In this document: one piece after another, positions 21,973-31,492 of the stretch
Position numbering within the stretch: position 1 is the first letter of the stretch
How the letters are laid out: each line of letters opens with the position of its first letter
Origin: Vibrio marisflavi CECT 7928
GTDB lineage: Bacteria > Pseudomonadota > Gammaproteobacteria > Enterobacterales > Vibrionaceae
DNA: 64,000 nt
Direction of reading: 5' to 3'
NCBI RefSeq assembly: GCF_921294215.1
Contig: NZ_CAKLDM010000002.1
Span: 248,001 to 312,000 of the forward strand
Notes under the pieces: generated by a model
What the model was told of the DNA's origin: nothing
Seen by the model: only the letters and a program-made list of their open reading frames with translations
Databases searched by the model: none
Program-made: the position numbers and the translations under genes

Positions 21973-22311
21973 TAGATGAAACCTAGGCGGAACAAGTCAG
22001 TGTCGTTGTTACATTTTGTGCAGAAAATGATCGCAAAAATATACGTATGTAGCGCCGCATCGGTTGGAAATTAAGATTTCGGCATAGGGCGAAGATAGCG
22101 TTATGGAGATGTGATAGTGTGAATTTATTGGACGAAATGACTCTAACCTTATGAATTTAAATAAGCTACATAGCCGGAAGCAGTGAAATTGTAGTGCCAT
22201 TGACTAAAGTTTATCAATAACTACTGTGAAATAGAGCTGCTGTTTGGCGTGATGGTAGAGGCGTGCGATGCGCTCCTCAATTTAGCTTGGACTAACATTT
22301 CGTCTATTTTG

Positions 22312-22339
22312 TTGATTGAGACTTACATACTGCTATAAG
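22312..22339 (+). promoter_or_regulatory. Sigma-70 promoter for the RraA-family gene
   Basis: The -35 TTGATT (22312-22317) and -10 TATAAG (22334-22339) are separated by 16 bases. This places a start point about 60 bases before the ATG. Confidence 0.5.
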
Positions 22340-22406
22340 TGGCAGGCTATAGTTGAGCGAATCAATAGGACGAAAAAGGAATTTGGGTATTTTCTTGGAG
22401 GAAAAA

Positions 22407-22892
22407 ATGAAAGATCTAACGCCAGACATTTGTGACCAGTACGAAGACAAAGTGACTTTGCTTGAGCTTCCACTTGCCAACTTTGGCCGAAAAAGTGCTT
22501 TTTGTGGAGAGATTGCTACTGTTCGCTGCTATCACGACAACTCTAAAGTGCGAGACATGTTGCAACAAAACGGTGAGGGTAAGGTTTTATTTGTTGATGG
22601 TAACGGCTCTTGCCAAAGGTCGTTACTTGGCGACAACCTTGCTGAATTAGCCATTAAAAATGGTTGGCAGGGGGTAATTGTTAATGGTGCGATTCGTGAT
22701 GCTGCAACCATATCTGAAATGGACTTGGGAGTGAAAGCTTTAGGGACCTGCCCATTTAAAACAGAAAAAAAAGATGTAGGTGAAATCAACGTATCGCTCA
22801 CGATTAACAACCAAATGATCCAACCTGGTGACTATATATATGCTGACTGGAATGGGATCGTAATGTCCCAAGAGAAGCTAGAAGTTAAATAG
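22407..22892 (+). CDS. RraA-family protein (aldolase/decarboxylase motif intact)
   Basis: The protein is 161 residues from the ATG of [16 protein letters not shown], which has GGAGG six bases upstream; longer frames from 22353 are unlikely. It aligns over its length with E. coli RraA, the RNase E inhibitor ([28 protein letters not shown]). The segment running from [11 protein letters not shown] to NGAIRDA keeps the complete D-X20-R-D motif of the 4-hydroxy-4-methyl-2-oxoglutarate aldolase / oxaloacetate decarboxylase relatives, whereas E. coli RraA has RQ at that place. It could therefore be an enzyme, an RNase E regulator, or both. It is monocistronic by position. Confidence 0.85.
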   Translation: MKDLTPDICDQYEDKVTLLELPLANFGRKSAFCGEIATVRCYHDNSKVRDMLQQNGEGKVLFVDGNGSCQRSLLGDNLAELAIKNGWQGVIVNGAIRDAATISEMDLGVKALGTCPFKTEKKDVGEINVSLTINNQMIQPGDYIYADWNGIVMSQEKLEVK

Positions 22893-22951
22893 TGGACAAA
22901 CTGAATCAAGAGAAGTGGAGTTAGGATCTTTCGATCCTAACTTTGTAAAAT

Positions 22952-23422
22952 TTAGAATCGAAATCCAATTCCTACTTCGATACCCTGACGCCATTCTTGG
23001 TAGTCAAGTGTGGCGTGTACATCTAAATTCTCACTTAATTTCATTCGGCTCGATACTTCTGCTGCAACTGACGTGACATTATCTTCATAAACAGTTTCCG
23101 TATATGAACGGAGCGTACTTTTCACTGTGATGCTTTCAGTTACTTGGTAGCTCAACCCACTTAGTAAACCGTTGACCATTTTTTTCTCGCCATCAACTTC
23201 CGAGTTATCGATACGAGCTCCGACATAGAGATCAATTTTATTGAAAACGTTATAGGAGTATCCGCTGTCTATCTTAAATGACTCGTCGTTTTGAGTCGTG
23301 TTTTCACTAGATACAAATAGCTTATGAGGTGATGCTTTTTTTTCTGAAGGAAAGTTTGGTAAGTCCTCTGCTTGTAAAGGAAAACAGATAGCAAGCGGCA
23401 ACCAATACATGACTGTTTTCAT
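22952..23422 (-). CDS. Small putative outer-membrane beta-barrel protein
   Basis: The protein is 156 residues with a short Sec signal peptide (MKTVMYWLPLAICFPLQA, cleavage before EDLP). The mature part has alternating polar/hydrophobic strands (KIDLYVGARIDNS, VNGLLSGLSYQVTESITVKS, VAAEVSSRMKLSENLDVHATLDY). It ends in GIGFRF; the terminal Phe is the classic C-terminal signature recognised by the BAM complex. At about 138 mature residues it could form an eight-strand barrel. I do not recognise a named family. It is convergent with the RraA-family gene and divergent from the thr operon. Confidence 0.7.
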   Translation of the reverse strand: MKTVMYWLPLAICFPLQAEDLPNFPSEKKASPHKLFVSSENTTQNDESFKIDSGYSYNVFNKIDLYVGARIDNSEVDGEKKMVNGLLSGLSYQVTESITVKSTLRSYTETVYEDNVTSVAAEVSSRMKLSENLDVHATLDYQEWRQGIEVGIGFRF

Positions 23423-23788
23423 CCACCGCTCCTTTGTTTTTTAATAATTATTATCCGTAAATTGGGCTATTACCCTAATTATGTGACACTTGTTTTTCGA
23501 GTCACTGGGTATAAGTAAAGCACAAATTTTGAGCTCCGGTAGTGGCATCTATATAGTTTTTAGTTATTAATATTTGCTCTTGGTTTTAACTAGTTGCATA
23601 TGCGCTTTTCTGTGCTTAATAATATTAAATAGTTAGCGAGTTTTAGCTCTAAAATCGATCTTGAAACACCCAACTCCTATTCGTGAAATTTAGAAAATAT
23701 GAAATTAATTTCAATTTTTGATTGACGGCTTAGACAAAAGTAGGGTAAACGTATTGGGTAGATGGACAACAAAAGAAACACAGCATTC
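23423..23788. promoter_or_regulatory. Upstream region of the thr operon and the small OMP gene
   Basis: This stretch is AT-rich without a credible gene. A TTGATTGACG segment at 23719-23728 could provide the -35 of the thr promoter, but the -10 match is poor (TAGGGT), so I do not fix the promoter. A GTGAC / GTCAC pair lies near 23485-23505. Confidence 0.3.
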
Positions 23789-23866
23789 ATGCAATCTGCT
23801 AACCAATTAGTAATGACCACAACCATTATTATTACCGACATTACCAACGTTGGGGCAGGCTGCTAA
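23789..23866 (+). CDS. thrL: thr operon leader peptide
   Basis: This is a 25-codon frame starting MQSANQLV and continuing [17 protein letters not shown] to a TAA stop. An internal in-frame ATG at 23813 could also start it. Five Thr and four Ile codons are packed into ten residues, the classic design for sensing Thr and Ile charging. GCAGGC at 23855-23860 can pair with GCCTGT at 23888-23893 in the 5' arm of the following terminator. Ribosome stalling on the Thr/Ile run would thus allow an antiterminator, and completed translation would allow termination. It is too short for most gene finders. Confidence 0.9.
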   Translation: MQSANQLVMTTTIIITDITNVGAGC

Positions 23867-23880
23867 GCGAAAGAAATTCA

Positions 23881-23919
23881 AAAAAAGGCCTGTATCCCAC
23901 CAGATACAGGCCTTTTTTT
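23881..23919 (+). terminator. thr attenuator terminator
   Basis: A perfect 10-bp stem, GGCCTGTATC / GATACAGGCC, with loop CCACCA, is flanked by A6 and T7. It lies 14 bases beyond the thrL stop and 30 bases before thrA. It is the termination branch of the threonine/isoleucine attenuation switch. Confidence 0.92.
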
Positions 23920-23948
23920 ATACCAATTTATTACTTGTGGAGGATGAG

Positions 23949-26408
23949 ATGCGAGTATTGAAGTTTGGTGGCTCATCGTTGGCTGATGCCGATAGATTTT
24001 TAAGAGCTGCAGATATAATTGTAAATAATGCCCAGCAGGGAGAGGTATCGGTAGTACTTTCCGCTCCGGGAAAGACGACCAATAAGCTCGTATCGGTTAT
24101 TGATGGTGCGCTTCGAAATGGAGAAGCGGAGTTACAAATTGCTGAGCTAGAATCTTCATTTCAGTCGCTGTTTAACGATATAAAGCTTCAGCTATCAAAT
24201 GTGGATGGCAGAGGCTATTTTAACCAAGTAAAAACATCACTATCTCAGCTTCGCCAGTTCGTTCATGGCATCAATTTGCTTGGCATGTGCCCAGATAACG
24301 TCAATGCTCGAATTATTAGTAAAGGTGAAAGAGTTTCTATCCAGCTAATGAAAGCTGTACTAGAAGCAAAGGGGCAGAAAGCGAGTTTAATTGACCCAGT
24401 AAAATATTTGCTAGCCGAGGGTGAGCCTTTAGAGGCAATGGTGGATGTTGAATCTTCAACTGAAAACTTCAAAAAGAGTCCATTGGCAGAAGGCTATGTA
24501 CATATCATGCCTGGCTTCACAGCGGGCAGCGATAACGGAGAGTTGGTTACGCTAGGGCGAAATGGTTCAGACTATTCGGCAGCGGTATTAGCATCATGCC
24601 TTCGTGCTGAGTGCTGTGAGATTTGGACGGATGTCGACGGTGTTTACAACTGCGATCCTCGTTTAGTTGATGATGCGAGACTATTGAAATCTCTTAGCTA
24701 CCAAGAAGCCATGGAGCTATCTTATTTTGGCGCATCGGTTCTCCATCCAAAAACTATTGCTCCTATTGCTCAATTCCATATTCCTTGTTTAATCAAAAAT
24801 AGCTTCAATCCTCAAGGAGAAGGCACACTTATTGGCCAAGATACTGGCGAAGATAAATTGCCGATTAAGGGGATTACTACACTAAATAACCTTGTGATGG
24901 TGAGTGTCTCAGGCCCAGGTATGAAGGGAATGGTTGGCATGGCTAGCCGAGTATTCGGTGCAATGTCTTCGGCTGGTATATCTATTGTATTGATAACACA
25001 ATCGTCTTCTGAATATAGCATCAGCTTCTGTATCGAATCTGCAGACAAAGCGCGGGCAGAGCAAGTTCTAGCGGAAGCATTTGATCTTGAATTAAAAAAC
25101 TCTCTTCTGGAGCCAGTCGAGTTTATCGAAAACCTTTCTATCATTACTTTGGTTGGTGATGGTATGCGAACTTCCAAAGGCGTTGCATCAAGATTCTTTT
25201 CGTCGCTCGCTGAGGTTAATGTTAATATTGTTGCGATAGCACAAGGCTCGTCAGAAAGAGCAATTTCAGCCGTTGTACCAGAAGATAAAATTTCTGAGGC
25301 AATCAAAGCTTGTCATGAGAACCTATTTAATTCTAAACATCATTTGGATATCTTTGTTGTTGGTATTGGTGGTGTTGGCGGTGAGTTGGTCGATCAAATC
25401 CAGCGTCAGCAAGCTAAGCTTGCGGAAAAAGGTATCGTAATTCGAGTCTGCGGGTTAGCTAACTCTAAAGGTTTGTTGCTTGATGGTAATGGCTTGCCTC
25501 TGGAGCATTGGCGAGATCGCATGAATGGTGCGACTGAAGGCTTTAGCCTAGCGCGTCTCATTTCTTTAGTTCAACGCAACCACATCATTAACCCTGTGTT
25601 AGTCGATTGTACTTCTAGCGAGACCATTGCCAACCAGTACGCAGAGTTCTTATCAGCTGGCTTTCATGTAGTTACGCCAAACAAGAAAGCGAATACAGCC
25701 AGCATGGCCTATTACCATCAACTTCGTAATTCAGCTTCATTGTCTCGTCGTAAGTTTTTGTACGAAACAACAGTCGGAGCCGGTTTGCCTGTTATCGAGA
25801 ACCTACAAAATCTGATTTCAGCAGGGGATGAACTGGAGAAATTCAATGGAATTCTTTCAGGTTCGCTTTCCTATATTTTTGGTAAATTGGATGAAGGGAT
25901 GACATTGAGTCAAGCAACCAATATCGCCAAAGATAATGGCTTCACTGAGCCAGATCCGCGAGATGATCTTTCTGGAATGGATGTAGCGAGAAAGCTACTC
26001 ATTTTGGCTCGAGAAACTGGCTTGTCTTTAGAATTGGATCAAGTTGAAGTGGAGCCAGCTCTACCACCAGGTTTTGATGTTAGTGGCAGCATAGAAGAGT
26101 TCATGCAACGTCTACCACAGGCAGACAAGTATTTCACAGAGCTTTCAGAAAAAGCAGCTAAAGAAGGTAAAGTGCTCCGTTACGTTGGTGAGATCTTAAA
26201 TGATAAGTGTAAAGTTAGCTTGAGCGCAGTAGATGAAGACGATCCAATGTTTAAGATAAAGGATGGCGAAAACGCACTGGCATTCTACAGCCGCTATTAT
26301 CAGCCAATTCCTCTTGTTTTACGTGGCTATGGTGCGGGCACGGAAGTGACAGCCGCGGGAGTATTTTCTGATGTCATGCGTACACTCGGATGGAAATTAG
26401 GAGTATAG
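23949..26408 (+). CDS. thrA: Bifunctional aspartokinase I / homoserine dehydrogenase I
   Basis: The enzyme catalyses the first and third steps from aspartate to threonine. It is 819 residues from the ATG of [13 protein letters not shown], which has GGAGG five bases upstream; the frame is open upstream through the attenuator, but that is not the start. The aspartokinase domain has KFGGSS and [12 protein letters not shown]. Two ACT-like regulatory segments follow (about 310-460), then the homoserine dehydrogenase domain with the Rossmann motif [11 protein letters not shown] and the signature [19 protein letters not shown]. The length matches E. coli ThrA, which is inhibited by threonine. It is first of thrABC. 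Confidence 0.97.
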   Translation: MRVLKFGGSSLADADRFLRAADIIVNNAQQGEVSVVLSAPGKTTNKLVSVIDGALRNGEAELQIAELESSFQSLFNDIKLQLSNVDGRGYFNQVKTSLSQLRQFVHGINLLGMCPDNVNARIISKGERVSIQLMKAVLEAKGQKASLIDPVKYLLAEGEPLEAMVDVESSTENFKKSPLAEGYVHIMPGFTAGSDNGELVTLGRNGSDYSAAVLASCLRAECCEIWTDVDGVYNCDPRLVDDARLLKSLSYQEAMELSYFGASVLHPKTIAPIAQFHIPCLIKNSFNPQGEGTLIGQDTGEDKLPIKGITTLNNLVMVSVSGPGMKGMVGMASRVFGAMSSAGISIVLITQSSSEYSISFCIESADKARAEQVLAEAFDLELKNSLLEPVEFIENLSIITLVGDGMRTSKGVASRFFSSLAEVNVNIVAIAQGSSERAISAVVPEDKISEAIKACHENLFNSKHHLDIFVVGIGGVGGELVDQIQRQQAKLAEKGIVIRVCGLANSKGLLLDGNGLPLEHWRDRMNGATEGFSLARLISLVQRNHIINPVLVDCTSSETIANQYAEFLSAGFHVVTPNKKANTASMAYYHQLRNSASLSRRKFLYETTVGAGLPVIENLQNLISAGDELEKFNGILSGSLSYIFGKLDEGMTLSQATNIAKDNGFTEPDPRDDLSGMDVARKLLILARETGLSLELDQVEVEPALPPGFDVSGSIEEFMQRLPQADKYFTELSEKAAKEGKVLRYVGEILNDKCKVSLSAVDEDDPMFKIKDGENALAFYSRYYQPIPLVLRGYGAGTEVTAAGVFSDVMRTLGWKLGV

Positions 26409-26410
26409 CT

Positions 26411-27415
26411 ATGCAGGATAGCAATCAAGTGCACGTTAGTAACCAAGGGCAGAGTAGTAACGAGGTTGTCGTATACGCTCCAGCTTCAATTGGTAATGTG
26501 AGTGTTGGATTCGATGTGCTCGGTGCAGCGGTCTCTCCAGTCGATGGTACTTTGTTAGGTGATCGAGTATTCGTTAAGCAAGGAACCCAGCCATTCTCAC
26601 TTGATACTTCAGGAGCATTTGTAGGTAAGCTGCCGAAAGATGCCAAAGATAATATCGTGTTTGATTGCTGGCAGGTATTCTCTCGAGAGCTCGAAAAAAA
26701 GGGCCTAGCAGCTAAACCGGTTCACATGACTCTTGAAAAAAATATGCCTATTGGATCGGGGCTAGGCTCAAGTGCGTGCTCGATAGTGGCTGCATTAGAC
26801 GCGTTAAATCTATTTCACGAACTTCCTCTCAATAAAGATGAGCTTCTTGAGCTTATGGGTGAAATGGAAGGAAAAATCTCTGGCAGTGTTCACTATGACA
26901 ACGTTGCACCGTGTTACTTAGGTGGTGTTCAGCTTATGGTGCAGGAACTGGATATTATCAGCCAGGAAGTGCCAAGTTTTGACGAGTGGTATTGGGTTAT
27001 GGCTTATCCAGGCATTACTGTTTCAACAGCAGAAGCCCGCGAGATTTTGCCTTGCCAGTATCGCCGCCAAGACATTATTGCTCATGGCCGTCACTTGGCA
27101 GGTTTTATCCATGCTAGCCACAGTGGTCAGCCGGAGCTTGCAGCTAAAATGATTAAAGATGTGATAGCTGAACCTTATCGTGAAAAGTTGCTACCGGGTT
27201 TTGCTGATGCGAGAGCCTATGCTGCTTCCGCTGGTGCTATGGCTACTGGAATTTCTGGTAGTGGACCGACACTGTTTAGTATTTGCCAGCAGCTGGATGT
27301 GGCCGAGAGAGTGGCTAGCTGGTTAGAACAAAATTACGTTCAGAACAAAGATGGATTTGTTCATGTTTGTCGTATCGACAAGCATGGCTCTAAAAATACA
27401 GGAAACAAGCTATGA
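26411..27415 (+). CDS. thrB: Homoserine kinase
   Basis: This GHMP-family kinase phosphorylates homoserine. It is 334 residues from the ATG at 26411, with AGGAG eight bases upstream and two bases after the thrA stop. The N-terminus before [20 protein letters not shown] is a polar Gln/Ser/Asn-rich extension of about 18 residues not found in E. coli ThrB; translation could conceivably start later. The GHMP ATP loop [12 protein letters not shown] and the C-terminal [12 protein letters not shown] are intact. It overlaps thrC by four bases (ATGA). Confidence 0.95.
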   Translation: MQDSNQVHVSNQGQSSNEVVVYAPASIGNVSVGFDVLGAAVSPVDGTLLGDRVFVKQGTQPFSLDTSGAFVGKLPKDAKDNIVFDCWQVFSRELEKKGLAAKPVHMTLEKNMPIGSGLGSSACSIVAALDALNLFHELPLNKDELLELMGEMEGKISGSVHYDNVAPCYLGGVQLMVQELDIISQEVPSFDEWYWVMAYPGITVSTAEAREILPCQYRRQDIIAHGRHLAGFIHASHSGQPELAAKMIKDVIAEPYREKLLPGFADARAYAASAGAMATGISGSGPTLFSICQQLDVAERVASWLEQNYVQNKDGFVHVCRIDKHGSKNTGNKL

Positions 27416-28698
27416 AGCTTTACAACATTAAAGAAAATGACCAACAAGTCTCTTTTGCCCAAGCAGTACGTCAAGGTTTAGGTCGCAATCAAGGGCTATT
27501 TTTCCCAGACTCGCTACCAGTATTTGAAGATGTCGATAAGCTTTTATCTGAGGACTTTGTGACTCGTAGCACTCGTATTCTCTCTGAGCTTATTGGTGAT
27601 GAATTGTCTGCCGAGCAAGTCAATGCGATGGTAGACGCAGCATTTCAATTTCCAGCGCCAATCAAGCAAGTAAAAGACGGTACTTATGCATTGGAGCTGT
27701 TTCATGGCCCAACGCTAGCGTTCAAAGATTTTGGTGGTCGCTTTATGGCTCAATCGCTTGCTGCTGTGTCAGATGGCGGCAAGATTACCATCTTAACAGC
27801 GACGTCTGGTGATACTGGTGCGGCAGTCGCGCATGCTTTCTATGGTATGGATAATATTGATGTCGTGATTCTTTATCCAAAAGGAAAGATTAGCCCGCTG
27901 CAGGAAAAGTTATTTTGTACATTAGGTAAGAATATCCACACTGTGGCAATTGACGGCGATTTTGATGCGTGCCAAGCCTTAGTTAAGCAGGCATTTGACG
28001 ATGAGGCTCTACGTAAAGAAATTGGTTTGAACTCTGCAAACTCTATCAATATTAGTCGTTTAATGGCTCAGATCTGTTACTACTTCGAAGCTGTTTCTCA
28101 ACTATCTGAAGCCGAAAGGGAAAACCTAGTGGTTTCAGTACCGAGTGGTAACTTTGGTAATTTAACTGCGGGATTATTGGCCAAAGCAATGGGACTGCCA
28201 ATTAAGCGCTTTATTGCCGCAACGAATGTCAATGATACGGTTCCTCGTTATTTGCAAAGTGGTCAATGGCAACCGAAGCCGACAATCGCAACAACTTCAA
28301 ATGCAATGGATGTCAGCCAGCCGAATAACTGGCCTCGCATCGAAGAGTTATGTAAAACCAAAGGCTGGTCATTGGATATGCTTGGTAAAGGCGCTGTTAC
28401 GGATGAGCAAAGCGCGCATGCAGTTAAAGAGCTTAATCAGCTTAACTACCTTTGTGAGCCGCATGGTGCTATTGCGTATCGAGTGCTATCTGAACAGCTG
28501 CAAGAAGGTGAAACAGGCTTGTTCCTGTGTACAGCGCACCCAGCTAAGTTTAAAGAAGTAGTTGATGATATTTTGAGTATAGATATGGGTTTGCCAGCAC
28601 CATTAGCGAAACATGCTCAGATGGAACTACTATCCAGCGAAATGGATGATGATTTCTCAGAGTTGAAATCTTTACTTCGAAACGTAGCCAACCAGTAG
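27412..28698 (+). CDS. thrC: Threonine synthase
   Basis: This PLP enzyme converts O-phosphohomoserine to threonine. The protein is 428 residues. The PLP lysine lies in [14 protein letters not shown] and the phosphate-binding motif is [26 protein letters not shown] is also typical. It is translationally coupled to thrB and is the last gene of thrLABC, closed by a terminator 22 bases later. Confidence 0.97.
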   Translation: MKLYNIKENDQQVSFAQAVRQGLGRNQGLFFPDSLPVFEDVDKLLSEDFVTRSTRILSELIGDELSAEQVNAMVDAAFQFPAPIKQVKDGTYALELFHGPTLAFKDFGGRFMAQSLAAVSDGGKITILTATSGDTGAAVAHAFYGMDNIDVVILYPKGKISPLQEKLFCTLGKNIHTVAIDGDFDACQALVKQAFDDEALRKEIGLNSANSINISRLMAQICYYFEAVSQLSEAERENLVVSVPSGNFGNLTAGLLAKAMGLPIKRFIAATNVNDTVPRYLQSGQWQPKPTIATTSNAMDVSQPNNWPRIEELCKTKGWSLDMLGKGAVTDEQSAHAVKELNQLNYLCEPHGAIAYRVLSEQLQEGETGLFLCTAHPAKFKEVVDDILSIDMGLPAPLAKHAQMELLSSEMDDDFSELKSLLRNVANQ

Positions 28699-28720
28699 AA
28701 CGGTTGAGGTTAAGTACTTT

Positions 28721-28744
28721 AAAAGGGAGCGAATGCTCCCTTTT
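28721..28744. terminator. thrABC terminator (bidirectional)
   Basis: The stem AAAAGGGAGC / GCTCCCTTTT has a GAAT tetraloop. It serves thrC on the plus strand and can also end the convergent yadS unit. Confidence 0.85.
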
Positions 28745-28753
28745 GTGTTTGCG

Positions 28754-29374
28754 CTACTTATGAATGGCAAAAGTAGGCAAAGATAGGTGCCAGCGGATCG
28801 CGGCTAGCCGAATAACCAAAACAGAGATAACACATGATAGGAACGCTTCAGAGCGACTAAAACCAAACGACAATGCACTAGTTTGGAATGCGCCGCCAAT
28901 GATACAAGCCGTTGCGTAGACCTCACTTCTCAGCACCATTGGCACCTCTCGCGCCAGCACATCTCGGATGATGCCCCCACCACAGCCAGTGATTACGCCC
29001 ATAATGATTGCTATGAGCCCAGAGCTCTGGTAAATAAGTGATTTCTCCACACCGATGCCGACGAAGGCCGCAAGTCCAATAGCATCGCAAACAGGCAGCA
29101 CCCACCACGCTATACGTTTAGGTCGCCGAACCACAAGCATGGTCAATAGGCAGGTAACCAAAATAACCCAAATATAGGTGGTATCTTTGATCCAAAAAAC
29201 AGGTGTCGCGCCAAGGGAAAGGTCACGAATCGTGCCACCGCCTATGGCGGTAACACTAGCTAAAACAATCACCCCGAAAGGATCCATTTTAAGGCGACCT
29301 GCGAGTAACACACCAGAGACTGCAAATATCGCAGTGCCAAAGAGATCAACAGTATAGAGTAGTGGTGCTTCCAC
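28754..29374 (-). CDS. yadS: UPF0126/TRIC-type membrane protein YadS
   Basis: This 206-residue polytopic membrane protein has about seven hydrophobic helices and the two internal family repeats. Each repeat shows the glycine-rich motif (TAIGGGTIRDLSLG and GVITGCGGGIIRDVLAREVP). The GTG start follows from the E. coli YadS-like N-terminus (LLYTVDLFGTAIFAVSGVLLAGRLKMDPFG). Members resemble trimeric intracellular cation channels; the substrate in bacteria is uncertain. It lies downstream of btuF, and the E. coli locus has the same neighbours (mtn, btuF, yadS). Confidence 0.88.
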   Translation of the reverse strand: MEAPLLYTVDLFGTAIFAVSGVLLAGRLKMDPFGVIVLASVTAIGGGTIRDLSLGATPVFWIKDTTYIWVILVTCLLTMLVVRRPKRIAWWVLPVCDAIGLAAFVGIGVEKSLIYQSSGLIAIIMGVITGCGGGIIRDVLAREVPMVLRSEVYATACIIGGAFQTSALSFGFSRSEAFLSCVISVLVIRLAAIRWHLSLPTFAIHK

Positions 29375-29448
29375 AGGCAGTTTACTCGCTAGCTAATTAT
29401 TAATTGTCGTTTTAGGGTGCAATTGTACGCAATTTACATCTGCGAAAT

Positions 29449-30273
29449 CTATTGTTTTTCCCGAGCTAAATTTAAATCTTGGCAGACTTCGTTGATGGCT
29501 TTTAGCGTTCTCATGGTCGGCCTGTTGAGCCAGTCGGAATCTATTTGCCAAATGTAGTCACCTTTTACAGCAGGGATGAAATCTTGCCACTGTCGCCACA
29601 TCTGCTTGGTTAAAGTCGGCTCTTGAGCTGTGAAAATGACCTGTGGCTTAGCGAGTAATACTTGCTCTAAGCTCACTTGAGGGTAGGGGGCTGAACTCTT
29701 GGCAAAAACATTTTTTCCGCCACAAAAAGAAAAGACCTGACTAGGCCAATTGCCATTAGCGACAGTAATGACAGGCTTGCTGGAGAGTTGATAAAAGTAC
29801 TTTACCGGCTGTTTATGTTGGTATTGCTTGGCCAGTTTTTTTAGCTTGTTGCGAAAACTCTGCGCTGCTTGCTGGCCAGTTTTGGGGTTGCTGCTGTATT
29901 GGCTTAGCTGCTCAATCGTTTTTGCTATGTCATCTAAAGAGCGAATGCTGACGTTATAAACGGGAATGCCGAGTTGCTTTAGTTTATTAAGTTGCTTATT
30001 CGGGTTACCAGCAGGCCAAGCGATTACTAAATCTGGTTTTAGAGCGACGATTCTTTCAAGGTTGAGGCTTTGGTAGTTGGCGACTCGCTCAATTTTATCT
30101 GCTTGTGGTGGGTAATTGCTGTAGTCACTGACCCCGACAACTTTATTTCCTAAACCTGCGGAGAAGGCTAGTTCTGTTGCGTTGGGAGATAAGGTTATAA
30201 CACGCTCTATAACGTTATGTGCGTTGCTACTAAAAGTAAAGAAAACCAGCAGTAAAGGTAGAAACTTGTCCAT
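29449..30273 (-). CDS. btuF: Vitamin B12 periplasmic binding protein BtuF
   Basis: The 274-residue protein delivers cobalamin to the BtuCD ABC transporter. A signal peptide (MDKFLPLLLVFFTFSSNA) is followed by a helical-backbone binding-protein fold: RVITLSPNATELAFSAGLG, VGVSDYSNYP, LKPDLVIAWPAGNP, then a second lobe with FCGGKNVF and VSLEQVLLAKPQVIF. Its start immediately follows the cbiB stop with no spacer, so the two are co-translated. btuC and btuD are not in the window. Confidence 0.93.
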   Translation of the reverse strand: MDKFLPLLLVFFTFSSNAHNVIERVITLSPNATELAFSAGLGNKVVGVSDYSNYPPQADKIERVANYQSLNLERIVALKPDLVIAWPAGNPNKQLNKLKQLGIPVYNVSIRSLDDIAKTIEQLSQYSSNPKTGQQAAQSFRNKLKKLAKQYQHKQPVKYFYQLSSKPVITVANGNWPSQVFSFCGGKNVFAKSSAPYPQVSLEQVLLAKPQVIFTAQEPTLTKQMWRQWQDFIPAVKGDYIWQIDSDWLNRPTMRTLKAINEVCQDLNLAREKQ

Positions 30274-31227
30274 TTAAATGCCTTGATAAATGAAGCCTAA
30301 AGTGATGCTTTGCAATAATATCCAAGCGAAAGACTTCCAAGCCAGAAGTTTTTGCACTTGAGCTAAATGAATCGCTGATGGCGCGATTCTTCCTCCGATT
30401 TTAGCTCGTATGCTTTTTCTTTTGTTGTATATGGCTGGGCCACCCAATGATAGTTGTAGCTTTCCACCCACAGCAATCAATAGCCAAGAAGGTCCTGGAA
30501 GTGGCCATGAGGAGGACTGCATGCGAATGAGTTGAAGTGTCATCATAAATCGGTGACCAAGAGAAATAAGAGCTGCAAAAACTCGAAGAGGAATAAAATC
30601 CAATACTGCGAGTATTTTCACCGAAGGTATGCCAAACGGAGAGCACTCTTGCCTTGAGGGAGACCAAGCTCTCGCTAATTCAGAGATAAGTCTATAGAGA
30701 AAAGCGCCTACGCCGCCAAGTAGCGCGTACCAAAATAGTACGCAAACCACATTACGTCCATAGCCCATGATTATAGTTTCCGCGCTCGCCTTACCTAACC
30801 CAAGCTGAGATAAAGTGGCCGTTTCTCTATTCACAAACGGTTGTAATATAGCCCTGGCATGTTGCTTATCGTCTTTTGAGAGTGCGGTAATTAGATGGCT
30901 GGCAAGCTTTTCGTTATTGCGCCAATCCAATGCGAGAATAAGTAAAGCCAGCTCAAACATATGAGATTGCCAAACCAGTGGCTTTAGAGCTATTAGCACT
31001 GCGATTGCTGGTAAGCACATTACTGTCCAGGCTAACGTGCCAGAGATGAGGCTTTGTGAGTGGCTTGAGTTTCGATTGACTTTGTCTGCAAGCAGTTCTG
31101 CGAACTTATGCCAAAGTGTCATTGGGTGAGCTGAGCGAGGTATGGGGAGAAGAAAGTTGAATAATATGGCCCCCCACATAACAAGAAGGGTGCCATTTGA
31201 ATAGATGTGCTTAAAAAAATCTTCCAT
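30274..31227 (-). CDS. cbiB: CobD/CbiB-family cobalamin biosynthesis membrane protein
   Basis: The protein is 317 residues with several hydrophobic segments. Residual family features are HPMTLWHKFAE near the start, ALDWRNNEKLASHLITAL, the RETATLSQLGLGKASAETI region, and LSLGGPAIYNKRKSIRAKIGG near the end. CbiB attaches aminopropanol (phosphate) to cobyric acid. The sequence departs from canonical CbiB at several usually conserved spots, as the vibrio homologues tend to. It is co-directional and contiguous with btuF, which suggests corrinoid salvage. A -10 TATAAT lies about 24 bases upstream. No B12 riboswitch is visible in front of it. Confidence 0.82.
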   Translation of the reverse strand: MEDFFKHIYSNGTLLVMWGAILFNFLLPIPRSAHPMTLWHKFAELLADKVNRNSSHSQSLISGTLAWTVMCLPAIAVLIALKPLVWQSHMFELALLILALDWRNNEKLASHLITALSKDDKQHARAILQPFVNRETATLSQLGLGKASAETIIMGYGRNVVCVLFWYALLGGVGAFLYRLISELARAWSPSRQECSPFGIPSVKILAVLDFIPLRVFAALISLGHRFMMTLQLIRMQSSSWPLPGPSWLLIAVGGKLQLSLGGPAIYNKRKSIRAKIGGRIAPSAIHLAQVQKLLAWKSFAWILLQSITLGFIYQGI

Positions 31228-31250
31228 GATGTTTGGCTCTGTAGCAACAC

Positions 31251-31256
31251 ATTATA
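31251..31256 (-). promoter_or_regulatory. -10 element for cbiB-btuF-yadS
   Basis: A perfect TATAAT on the minus strand lies 24 bases from the cbiB ATG, with a poor -35 (GTCATA or CATAAT, depending on spacing). It implies a very short leader. Confidence 0.4.
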
Positions 31257-31492
31257 GCTTGTACTGTTTGCTATTATGACCTGCTTAAAAAGAGTTAACC
31301 ACTTTAAAATGGGTATTGATCTCCCATTTTGCTGCTCAACTAATAATCATTGGTTATTTTGGTGTCTATATTCTGTATTATTTATATTCAAGTTAGAAAG
31401 ATAATATTTATAAACCTAGTCTCTATGTTATAGAACGAAGGTTGATTTATATTGCTCAATTTTTTTGTTGAAGTTTTAAGGTAATTTGCGAC

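Larger units (their letters stand above)
21697..22406. promoter_or_regulatory. Long gene-free region between arcA and the RraA-family gene
   Basis: This is the divergent intergenic region. A candidate FNR-type site TTGAT-TTAT-GTCAA (one mismatch to the TTGAT-N4-ATCAA consensus) lies at 21959-21972, upstream of arcA. CTAACA / TGTTAG repeats surround 21924-21944. A well-formed sigma-70 promoter for the rightward gene, TTGATT-N16-TATAAG, lies at 22312-22339. A weak stem TTGGG / CCCAA lies near 21852-21867. The open frames in it are short and lack ribosome sites; I do not call any gene. Confidence 0.5.

Noticed and set aside
22009..22200. 63-codon minus-strand frame between arcA and the RraA-family gene
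   Set aside because: Cys/His/Phe-rich composition, no ribosome site and no family resemblance; likely chance.
22252..22338. 28-codon plus-strand frame upstream of the RraA-family gene
   Set aside because: It overlaps the predicted promoter, has no ribosome site and no recognisable content.
23850..23948. Extended thrA start upstream of MRVLKFGG
   Set aside because: The open frame runs through the attenuator terminator and lacks homology; GGAGG sits five bases before the ATG at 23949.
30401..30667. 88-codon alternate frame inside cbiB as evidence of a frameshift
   Set aside because: The main cbiB frame is continuous at family length and ends exactly at the btuF start; the other frame is a shadow.
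31228..31490. Possible cobalamin riboswitch upstream of cbiB-btuF
   Set aside because: No B12-box or riboswitch-like core was found on the minus strand, and the only good -10 lies 24 bases from the ATG, leaving no room for an aptamer.
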